Origin: Euglena gracilis
Taxonomy: Eukaryota; Euglenida; Euglenophyceae; Euglenales
Assembly (NCBI GenBank): GCA_039621445.1
Contig: CP154955.1
Span: 58,335,804-58,399,803, forward strand
Reading direction: 5' to 3'
Length of the DNA: 64,000 nt
The position numbers and the translations under genes are program-made. The notes under the pieces are model-generated. The model had not been told where the DNA came from and searched no databases. It saw nothing but the letters and a program-made list of their open reading frames with translations. The first letter of the stretch is position 1; each line of letters starts with the position of its first letter. Below, piece after piece: positions 43,472 through 53,732 of the stretch.

Positions 43472-43607
43472 CTGGCGCTTCAGGTCGACTTCTTCTCTCA
43501 CTTTTTCTGGGCGATGCACTTGGACTTGCACTCGGACTTGGACTTGCTTGACGGAAGTGGAAGTTTCTTCTTGTAACTTCCTTTTCCTTCCTTGGGGTTC
43601 TTGGCAT
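43472..43607 (-). pseudogene. Orphan first exon O3 (E1-like)
   Basis: ATG at 43607: MPRTPRKEKEVTRRNFHF, then an SPSPSASPSASPRKSERRS stretch, ending phase 1 before GTGTG. No RepHel body follows; the satellite and a minisatellite come next. It is either a truncated element or a distal first exon. Confidence 0.5.
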
Positions 43608-43929
43608 GTCAGGCCATACCCTTTACTTGGACTGCCCCTGGTGAGAAGAAACTCAATGTTGAAAACGGTGTACTTGCACAAATTTAAAGAATGTAATAGA
43701 AAAGTGGGAACACTTGACACTGGCAAAAAAAAAAACACACACCAAAAAGTCCACCACCTTCATTCGGCTCGGTACAATGTCAGCAATGTCAGATGACAAC
43801 GGGTTTCATCTTCCGCATGTAAAAATAAAAAACCTTAAAAAAAAACGGAGAAGGCTGAGTCAGCAAATGAGGCAAATTAGGAATTGCCAAAAAGCTCTTG
43901 GCGAATGCTTTCTTCCTCTCCGAGCACCG

Positions 43930-45280
43930 AGCGACGTCAGAGTTTGGGACCGGGCACACAGGATGCACCGTCTCAGCGCGAATCCAACCAACCGGCAGGC
44001 GCTCGCCACTTCTCCTCCTTTGAGGCCAAATGCACCCCTACGCCGAAACTCGCGTCCGCATTCGCACGAACGCGGATTCCCGGCGCGGGCGTAGGGCGTT
44101 ACATCGCGCCCGTTATAAGTTAGGGAGACAAGCCCGGAGGCCCGTGCTGACGCACGGGCCGAAATAGCCCGGTCCGAGGGCTACATTTATAACCCAGCCC
44201 CGTCCTCCAGCTCCTCCGGAAGCGAAAAATGTGCATTTTTGTTGGCTGATTTGTTGGCTGGGCTTCAATTCCCTTGCTTTATTAAATATGGCTCCCATTG
44301 CATCCCTCCGAGGTATGCACCCGAAGCCCGTTGGGCCCGTGCGTCAGCATGGCCGGAAGTAGCCCCAGCTCGCTACATTTACTTCCCAAGCGCGTCCTCG
44401 GTTACGGAAAATCTGCATTTTGGCTGGCCGATTTGCTTGATTCGCTCCGAAGGCATCCCTCCGAGATATGCAGCCCCCCCCCCTCCCGGAGCTATGCACG
44501 GAGGCCCGTGCTAACGCACGGCCCGCGTGCGGTGGCCGGGAAAATATCGAGCACCACGGCACCAAATGGCAAGGAATTGGGGCGGCCTGGTGATTTCGGG
44601 GCACCAAGGGCTTGTCAATCCAAAAGAGCAGTTTTTTGTTATCTCCGCCCTCGAAAACCCCCTTCCGGAGCGCGCCAGAGGGCATCCACGCCACACCCAT
44701 TCAGAAATATGCCACCCCCCGGCTTGGAGGAGTGGCGTTGTGCCGCATGGGAGCGCCCACGAGAATGCGCCGGCGTGTCTTGAGGGCTCTAATGTCTCGG
44801 TCAGCTAAAAAAAGATTTTTTTTTGGAATCTCGGCTCTCGAAAACCCCCTTCCGGAGCACATCAGAGGACGCCGTTGCACACCCCTTCCAAGGTATGCCA
44901 CCGCCCCCCGCCTAAATACCGACAAATAGCCCAGGAAATTGAGGTATTGAGTAGGTTTTTAAACCTCTACCTCGACCGCTATCCCTCGCCCTCCAAGCAG
45001 GAAGTCGTTTTTTTTTTTTTGGAATCGCGTCCGTCTAAAACCCCCTGCCGGAGCACATTAGGGGTCCTCCGCAGCTGTTCCGAGATGCCCCCGTCCCGGC
45101 GGAGGGGCATTATGCGACCCCGGCCCAGAAAAATTCCCTGCGGTTTGAGGGCAGACTACCACGACGGCCAGCCTTTGTCTGATATTCCAGATGCGAGTTT
45201 TAAAAAATATCTCATACCTTCAGGGAAGAAAAACTGAGCCTCGGAAAATGAAAAAGAAAACAAATGTCTGACATTCCAGA
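43930..45280. repeat. Upstream hairpin repeat region of orphan O3
   Basis: Hairpin at 44139-44160 plus decayed hairpins near 44336 and 44505. It is parallel to 38860-40080 with an offset near 5.22 kb. GCTGATTAAATCAGC is at about 45307. Confidence 0.75.
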
Positions 45281-45594
45281 TGCGCCCGATTTTTTAATCT
45301 GAAAAAGCTGATTAAATCAGCGGTGGGTTTTTTTTCACCCTTCCCCCTTTCCCTTCCCCCTTTCCCCCTGTCCTTGACATTTCCTGCCACCCCCTGCTGA
45401 TTGCAAAAAAAAGGCAAAGTCCAGAAAAGCGACAGAGCAAAATGCGTGTGATGTGCATCATCAACCGTCGTAGTAATCAATGCGTTATCCAGCTCAATCA
45501 AAGTGAATCGAAGCAGAGGCACGACCTGTGAGGAGCAAACAAAAAATGCAGAAGGCAGCAGCAAAACCGCATCCAAAAGACAACAAAGATGGAC

Positions 45595-46140
45595 GGGCAA
45601 AGGGCCAGAAAATGCGGGAAATTTTGGCTGGACCCCCCCTGGGTTTTTCAAAAAATACGGTTGGGAATTTTTGGCTGGACTCCCCCTGGGTTTTTTTCAG
45701 GAAATGCGGTTGAGAAAATTTGGCTGGACCCTCCTCCCCGTAATCCAAAAAATACGGTTGGGAAATTTTGGGACCCCCCCTGGGTTTTTCAAAAAAAAAC
45801 GGTTGAGAAATGGGAAATTTTGGCTGGACCCCCCCCTGGGTTTTTCAGAAAATACGGTTGGGAATTTTTGGCTGGACCCCCCCCCCCCCCCGGATCAGAA
45901 AATACGGTGGGGAATTTGCCCCCGTAATCCTGAAAAAACCCAGGGGGGTCCAGCCAAATTTCCCCCCGTAATCGTAATCTGAAAAAAAGCCCAGGGGGGT
46001 CTGAAAATTTTCCCCGTAATTCGGGAAAAGCCCACGGGGGGGGGGGGTCCAAAAATTTCCCCCCTGTTCCTGAAAAAAAGCCCAGGGGGGTCCAAAAAAT
46101 TTCCCCCCGTAATCCTGAGAATATGCCCAGGGGGGTCCAG
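45595..46140. repeat. 48-bp minisatellite and related CCCAGGGGGGTCCA units
   Basis: Short second array of the 40590 family, then (45910-46140) inverted-orientation units TTCCCCCCGTAATCCTGA...CCCAGGGGGGTC. Orientation flips at about 45900. Confidence 0.85.
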
Positions 46141-46149
46141 CCAAATTTC

Positions 46150-47770
46150 CCCCCGAAAACTTGCCGGGGCCATAACTTTGGCCCCGTGGTTCGTTAGCCC
46201 TTGCTCCAAAAAACTTTTCTGGGGTTTTGGGGGGTGTTCTTTCCAAAAAACTGGGGGGCTGGGGCTGACTGTCAAAATTTGGTCACCCAGTTTTGCCTAA
46301 ATGCCCCGGAATGTACATTGTGGGGGGGGTGGGGGCCGAAAACTTGCCGGGGCCATAACTTTGGCCCCGTGGTCCGTTTGCCCTTGCTCTAAAAAAATTT
46401 TCTAGGGTTTTTGGGGGTGCTCTTTCCAAAAAACTGGGGGGCTGGGGCTGACTGTCAAAATTTGGTCACCCAGTTTTGGCCTAAATGCCCCGGAATGCAC
46501 ATTGTGGGCGGGGGTGGGGGCCGAAAACTTGCCGGGGCCATAACTTTGGCCCCGTGGCCCGTTTGCCCTTGCCCTAAAAAATTTTTCTGAGGTTTTTGGG
46601 GGTGCTCTTTCCAAAAAACCGGGGGGCTGGGGCTGACTGTCAAAATTTGGTCACCCAGTTTTGCCTAAATGACCCGGAATGTACATTGTGGGGGGGGTGG
46701 GGGCCGAAAACTTGCCGGGGCCATAACTTTGGCCCCGTGGCCCGTTTGCCCTTGCTCTAAAAAAATTTTCTAGGGTTTTTGGGGGTGCTCTTTCCAAAAA
46801 ACTGGGGGGCTGGGGCTGACTGTCAAAATTTGGTCACCCAGTTTTGGCCTAAATGCCCCGGAATGCACATTGTGGGGGGGGTGGGAGCCGAAAACTTGCC
46901 GGGGCCGTAACTTTGGCCCCGTGGCCCGTTTGCCCTTGCCCTAAAAAAATTTTCTGAGGTTTTTGGGGGTGCTCTTTCCAAAAAACCGGGGGGCTGGGGC
47001 TGACTGTCAAAATTTGGTCACCCAGTTTTGCCCAAATGACCCGGAATGTACATTGTGGGGGGGGTGGGAGCCGAAAACTTGCCGGGGCCGTAACTTTGGC
47101 CCCGTGGCCCGTTTGCCCTTGCCCTAAAAAAATTTTCTGAGGTTTTTGGGGGTGCTCTTTCCAAAAAACCGGGGGGCTGGGGCTGACTGTCAAAATTTGG
47201 TCACCCAGTTTTGGCCTAAATGCCCCGGAATGCACATTGTGGGGGGGGCGTGGGAGCCGAAAACTTGCTGGGGCCATAACTTTGGCCCCGTGGCCCGTTT
47301 GCCCTTGCCCTAAAAAAATTTTCTGAGGTTTTTGGGGGTGCTCTTTCCAAAAAACCGGGGGGCTGGGGCTGACTGTCAAAATTCGGTCACCCAGTTTTGG
47401 CCTAAATGCCCTAAATATACATTTGTGGGGCGGGGTTGTGGCCGAAAACTTGCCGGGGCTGTAACTTTGGCCCCGTGGCCCGATTTCCCGTGCTCTAAGA
47501 AATTTTCCCGAGGTTTTTGGGGGTGCTCTTTCCAAAAAAACCTGGGGGCTGGGTCCCTTTGGCTGTTTCTGGACACCCTGTTTTGGCCTGAATGCCCTAA
47601 ATCTACATTCGGGGGTCTCGGTTCGGGCCGAAAACTTGTCGGGGCCATAACTTTGGCCCCGTGGCTCATTAGCCCTTGCTCTAAAAAAATTTTCTGGGTT
47701 TTTTGGGGTGCTCTTCCCAAAAAACTGCTTGGCTGGGGCTGACTGTCCAACTTTGGTCACCCAGTTTTTG
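46150..47770. repeat. 184-bp satellite array (about 9 units) beside orphan exon O1
   Basis: Units with CCGGGGGGCTGGGGCTGACTG and TTTGGTCACCCAG variants. The minus strand stays open for 317 codons over 46849-47802 because several units are near 186 bp. Confidence 0.93.
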
Positions 47771-47785
47771 AGGTGGGTTGCATAC

Positions 47786-47948
47786 CAAAGGCTGTAGTCC
47801 ATGTCCGGGCGGAAGGCGATCTTCTCGGTGAATCTTGAATGGTAATTTGGTTTGACGATGAGGTCCTTCGTGGTGACCTCCTCGGAGACTCGGGTGTTTC
47901 ATGACTTTTCCCTGAGCGAAACGCCTTCTCCTTCTCCTTCCGAGGCAT
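47786..47948 (-). pseudogene. Orphan first exon O1 (E1-like)
   Basis: MPRKEKEKAFRSGKSHET, two SPRRSP repeats and an ARTWTTAFG ending before GTATGC, phase 1. Identical to O2. No downstream RepHel exons before the next module. Confidence 0.5.
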
Positions 47949-48469
47949 TGGTCCCTGAACACCAAACGAAAGCGAGATACGGAATTTTCAAGTCCCTTCC
48001 ACACCACTCATTCCTTCGTTTGTTGATCGTCTAAATTCCGCACCAATCTCTTGATCTTTTCATGTCTTGATCAACGCATCGATCGTTTCAGGGCATGCTC
48101 GATCAAACACCTGAACACGGAACAAAATAACAGAAGGGAAGGCTCCAGAGGAAATTTAGAGAGGAGAGAATGGCTTAATCACAAATGGCAACGCACGTGG
48201 TTTAAACCCAAGAAACCCCAAAGGGTATCAAATTAAGCATCCCCAGCGAATCGCGCTCCGGAGTCGGCTGAATCCGAACCCCTTTCTCGAGCCCTTCCGA
48301 AAAGCACGATTTCTCAATCCCATTTCTGCATGCACGGTCTCACGGCGCATTCAAGCAACATCCGGGCATCCCGTCGCACTGCGAGTTGGTGCACAAAAGC
48401 ACCCCTACGGCGGAAATCGCGTCCGCATTCGCCGAAAGCGCGACGGAATCTGTCGGCATGGCTCGGGTT

Positions 48470-49560
48470 ATGTACATTGTGGGGGGGGTGGGGGCCGAAA
48501 ACTTGCCGGGGCCATAACTTTGGCCCCGTGGTCCGTTTGCCCTTGCTCTAAAAAAATTTTCTAGGGTTTTTGGGGTTGCTCTTTCCAAAAAACTGGGGGG
48601 CTGGGGCTGACTGTCAAAATTTGGTCACCCAGTTTTGGCCTAAATGCCCCGGAATGCACATTGTGGGCGGGGGTGGGGGCCGAAAACTTGCCGGGGCCAT
48701 AACTTTGGCCCCGTGGCCCGTTTGCCCTTGCCCTAAAAAATTTTCCCGAGGTTTTTGGGGGTGCTCTTTCCAAAAAACCGGGGGACTGGGGCTGACTGTC
48801 AAAATTTGGTCACCCAGTTTTGCCTAAATGACCCGGAATGTACATTGTGGGGGGGGTGGGGGCCGAAAACTTGCCGGGGCCATAACTTTGGCCCCGTGGC
48901 CCGTTTGCCCTTGCTCTAAAAAAATTTTCTAGGGTTTTTGGGGGTGCTCTTTCCAAAAACCTGGGGGGCTGGGGCTGACTGTCAAAATTTGGTCACCCAG
49001 TTTTGGCCTAAATGCCCCGGAATGCACATTGTGGGGGGGGCGTGGGAGCCGAAAACTTGCCGGGGCCATAACTTTGGCCCCGTGGCCCGTTTGCCCTTGC
49101 CCTAAAAAAATTTTCTGAGGTTTTTGGGGGTGCTCTTTCCAAAAAACCGGGGGGCTGGGGCTGACTGTCAAAATTCGGTCACCCAGTTTTGGCCTAAATG
49201 CCCTAAATATACATTTGTGGGGCGGGGTTGTGGCCGAAAACTTGCCGGGGCTGTAACTTTGGCCCCGTGGCCCGATTTCCCGTGCTCTAAGAAATTTTCC
49301 CGAGGTTTTTGGGGGTGCTCTTTCCAAAAAAACCTGGGGGCTGGGTCCCTTTGGCTGTTTCTGGACACCCTGTTTTGGCCTGAATGCCCTAAATCTACAT
49401 TCGGGGGTCTCGGTTCGGGCCGAAAACTTGTCGGGGCCATAACTTTGGCCCCGTGGCTCATTAGCCCTTGCTCTAAAAAAATTTTCTGGGTTTTTTGGGG
49501 TGCTCTTCCCAAAAAACTGCTTGGCTGGGGCTGACTGTCCAACTTTGGTCACCCAGTTTT
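48470..49560. repeat. 184-bp satellite array (about 6 units) beside orphan exon O2
   Basis: A copy of the O1 array short by 370 bp, i.e. two units. The left edge at about 48474 is a direct fusion GGGTTATG/TACATTG between upstream repeat and satellite. Confidence 0.93.
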
Positions 49561-49577
49561 TGAGGTGGGTTGCATAC

Positions 49578-49740
49578 CAAAGGCTGTAGTCCATGTCCGG
49601 GCGGAAGGCGATCTTCTCGGTGAATCTTGAATGGTAATTTGGTTTGACGATGAGGTCCTTCGTGGTGACCTCCTCGGAGACTCGGGTGTTTCATGACTTT
49701 TCCCTGAGCGAAACGCCTTCTCCTTCTCCTTCCGAGGCAT
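49578..49740 (-). pseudogene. Orphan first exon O2 (E1-like)
   Basis: A copy of O1 with an offset of 1792 bp and an identical reading frame and donor. Confidence 0.5.
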
Positions 49741-50039
49741 TGGTCCCTGAACACCAAACGAAAGCGAGATACGGAATTTTCAAGTCCCTTCCACACCACT
49801 CATTCCTTCGTTTGTTGATCGTCTAAATTCCGCACCAATCTCTTGATCTTTTCATGTCTTGATCAACGCATCGATCGTTTCAGGGCATGCTCGATCAAAC
49901 ACCTGAACACGGAACAAAATAACAGAAGGGAAGGCTCCAGAGGAAATTTAGAGAGGAGAGAATGGCTTAATCACAAATGGCAACGCACGTGGTTTAAACC
50001 CAAGAAACCCCAAAGGGTATCAAATTAAGCATCCCCAGC

Positions 50040-50350
50040 GAATCGCGCTCCGGAGTCGGCTGAATCCGAACCCCTTTCTCGAGCCCTTCCGAAAAGCACG
50101 ATTTCTCAATCCCATTTCTGCATGCACGGTCTCACGGCGCATTCAAGCAACATCCGGGCATCCCGTCGCACTGCGAGTTGGTGCACAAAAGCACCCCTAC
50201 GGCGGAAATCGCGTCCGCATTCGCCGAAAGCGCGACGGAATCTGTCGGCATGGCTCGGGTTATGGTTAGGAGACAAGCCGGTGGGGCCCGTGCTGTCGCA
50301 CGGGCCGGATGGCCCGATCCGTGGGCTGCATTTCGAACCCAGCCGCGGGC
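50040..50350 (-). promoter_or_regulatory. Hairpin-bearing upstream repeat of orphan O2
   Basis: Hairpin arms GGCCCGTGC/GCACGGGCC with loop TGTC instead of TGAC (50285-50306). A conserved minus-strand frame MPTDSVALSANADA begins near 50252; the same words recur near 48460 and 63211. Function is inferred from position. Confidence 0.4.
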
Positions 50351-52335
50351 CCCAGCTCCCGTGGGTGAGCGAAATGTGTGTTCTTTGCGTTTTGGAGTGG
50401 CGTGTTTGTGGATTCACATTGCGGCTGATTTCAGGTGTCTGCCGGTTGTGTCGTCGGTTCTGTGCGGTTGTTGTTCTGCAGCTTGAATCGTTTTCGCTGT
50501 TCCCTGGCAGCGCGCAAAATGGCAGTTCCTAATTCAATCTGTATGTCCGGTCCTCATCAGCCAGTCCTTGGAATTTGCATCCCTGCTTATTTTTCCCAGG
50601 TGGATTGAAGTTAATCACCAGGAACATTTTCCGACAAAAGTATTTGTTGTTTGTATTGCTTGCAATGTTTCAAGTTCCTGAAGTCAAGTGTTGGCTGCAG
50701 GCGGTTCAGGTGTGTGACTCAATTTTTTGTAGATTCAGTTCAGATTGGTGACGGCTGTGGCCGAAGTGAAGCGAAGTATTTTGATAAAGTGAACATCCTG
50801 AAGACTTTTCTAAATTGCTGAGCAGATCATGTTGGTCATGTTAATTGGTGTCGGCTTGGTGTTGTGGTTTGCTTGCTTGCTGTGTGTCTTGCAAGGTTAG
50901 TTTCTTGAAATGTTGTGGATTATTGTTCTTTTTGGGTTCATTGGCTGCTGTTGAAATTGTCTGAACAACCAATTCAGTGAGGGATGTTTTTTTTTTGCAA
51001 TTTCAGCTGCAAACTTTTGCAGTTTGCTTTGAAAACCACCTGTAATCATTCGCTCTGCTGGAAAACTGTTGGAAAGCTGTCATTTTTTAAATCAGGAGTC
51101 AAGGATCCAATTTGGATTTAATCAGCCACCGACATTTTGCGATGGCGGCACATGTGGCTGAAAACTGGCTTTTTTAGTTCGATGTGCTGAAAACAGCTTA
51201 AACAGCCCTTTAGTCAGCCACTGAAATCAATGAAGGGTCATTGAACGTTTGCCTTGAAAGCCATCTTCTCCTTTTTTTCCTGTGCTGGAAGATTTGCAGT
51301 ACCGCTGCAAATCAGGTGCTTTGCCAGGAGCTGATTAAATCGGCAGTGACCATGGATTTTTGAAATTGGTTTCGAACTGCAGACTGACACAGCCCTTGTT
51401 GCTGTGTGCGTTTTTTTGGGGGGGGGGATTGTGGAAAACGGCCTTTTTTTCGATGTGCAAGAAAAAACTTTTGGGAACTGAGCACTGAGGTTTACTCAGC
51501 ACTCTGTCAAGGTTTAAACAGGCGTTTGGTAGCAACTCAACGAGTCAACGTTCGCAGCTGGTAGTTTAGGTTCTCAACCTTGGACTCTTGGGCACGGAGT
51601 TTTTTGGGATGGCGAGCGTGTCCAACTACGGCGCTAGGCAGTTTCTCCGTTCGTTGTAAAAGTTTTTGCCGTTTTTACAAATTGACGTGCGCGCAGATAC
51701 CTCAGGCTTGCGCCTTTGCGATGGAAGAGCAGGAAAAATGCCCTCCGCTGGAAAATGTTCTTGACTCGCCCGAAACATTCTTTCCCAAAAGGAGTGGTGG
51801 GAGGGAGAAATATTGGTGGGCGGCATGCACGCTCGGAGGTGTCCCAAAAGCAGTGGTGGGGGGGATGGACGCTTGGAGGGGTCCTGAGTTTGGCTTGGTT
51901 GCCGGTGGAACCCCGTTGTGTGTCCCAGGATTTTTTTTGGGATCGGCTGATGGAAAGGAATTTTTTCCACCGATCGGGAAAAAAAGCTGATTAAATCAGC
52001 GGATTTTTTTGTACACATGTGAAGCTTTGGGCTTTTCCAAAGGGTTTTTAATTTCTGAAAAAAGCTGATTAAATCGGTGGCCAGTTTTTTGCATCTATGT
52101 GAAGGGTTTCGTCTTTCTAAATGCGTTTTTAGGTAAAGAGACACTGGGGACGTCATGAAGAAATAAGGCAAGACATTTGTTCGTCTAAAAAAGTCATTTG
52201 TTTGATTAAACGTTGGCTTGCCGGCTTGGGGAAGGGGAAGAAGGTGCCGATGATCACCTGAAAGGAGCAAAAGAAAGTTGGGAGATGCCACGGTCATGAA
52301 GGCACCATGACGCATGATGCTGATTAAATCCGTGG
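50350..52335. other. Long non-coding stretch 3' of RepHel D (right copy)
   Basis: Near-identical to 25080-27050 with a few indels (for example a 21-bp insertion near 51645). No gene is seen. Confidence 0.6.
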
Positions 52336-53632
52336 TCATCATGATCATGATGGGTCATCATGCGTTGGGTTGGGTTCTGATGGGCCCTGATGGCCGTGAT
52401 GGGTCGTGATGGGTCCGGATGGGTCTCATGGGCCTTTATGGGTCATCATGGGTCCTGATGAGTCGTAATGGGTCCTGATGGGCGTGATGGGTCCCGATGG
52501 GTCTAGAATGTCGTGTTGGGTCCAAATGGGTCGTGATGAGTCCGGATGAGTCTTGATGAGTCCTGATGGGTCCGGATGGGTCCGGATGGGTCATGATGGG
52601 TCCTGATGGGTCGTGATGGGTCCGGATGGGTTCGGATGGGTCATGATGGGTCATCATGGGTCCCGATGAGTCCTAATGGGTCCTGATGGGTCATGATGGG
52701 TCCTGAGGGGTCTAGATGGGTCCTCATGGGTCCCGATGAGTCCTTATGGGTCTTGATGGGTCATGGTGGGTCGTGATGGGCCATGGTGGGTCCTCGTGGG
52801 TCGTGATGGGTCCTGATGGGCTTGGTGGGTCCTCATGGGTCCTGATCGGTCCTCATGGGTCCTGATGGGTCATGGTGGGTCCTAATGGGTCATGATGTGT
52901 CATGACCCATGATGCTGATTAAATGGGTGGACAATTAAAGCACATGGGTCATCACGATGCCCATCATGGGTCACGATGGGTCATAATAGGTCCTGATGGG
53001 TCCTCATGGGTCCTGATCGGTCCTCATGGGTCCTGATGGGTCATGGTGGGTCCTGATGGGTCATGATGGGTCCTGATGGGTCGAGATGGGTCCTGTTGGG
53101 TCCTGGGGGGTCCTGATGGGTCATGATGAGTCCCGATGGGTCCTATTGGTCCTGATGGGTCCTGAGGGGTCCACATGGGTCCTCATGGGCTTTGATGGGT
53201 CATCATGGGTACCGATGAGTCCGTATGGGTCTTGATGGGCCTTGATGGGTCATGATGGGTTAGGATGGGTCCTGATGGGTCATGATGGGTCCTCATGGGC
53301 CTTGGTGGGTCATCATGGGTCTCGATGAGTCCTAATGGGTCCTAATGGGTCATGATGGGTCATGGTGGGTCCTGATGGGTCACGACCCATGATGCTGATT
53401 AAATCAATGGCCAATTAAAGCAGCCTGATCGGTCCTCATGGTTCTTGATGGGTCCTAATGGGTCATGATGGGTCATCATGCTTCCCAATGTGTCCTGATG
53501 GGTCCTGATGGGTCTGGATGGGTCCTGATGGGTCCTGATGGGTCCCGATGGGTGGGTCCTAATGGGTTCTTATGGGTCAGGATGGGTCCTGATGCAACAT
53601 GATGGGTCATGGTGGGTCATGATGGATCATTT
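52335..53632. repeat. 10-bp minisatellite (GATGGGTC), right copy
   Basis: Homologue of 27055-28372, with unit-level indels and one motif copy changed to GATTAAATGGG (52914). Confidence 0.95.
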
Positions 53633-53663
53633 TTCCAACATTTTCACCCTCGGAGCGCACACC

Positions 53664-53732
53664 TCATTCCAATACTTCTCTCCAAACGACATTGCGTACG
53701 CCTTCGATGTCCACGTCGTCCTCCATGGGTCC
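53664..53732 (-). CDS. RepHel D exon E9 (C-terminal tail)
   Basis: Same tail as C (GVRNVVWREVLE-stop; stop 53666-53664), with the same paired intron ends CTTGGTTCA/TGAACCAAG. Confidence 0.65.
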   Translation of the reverse strand, partial: GPMEDDVDIEGVRNVVWREVLE

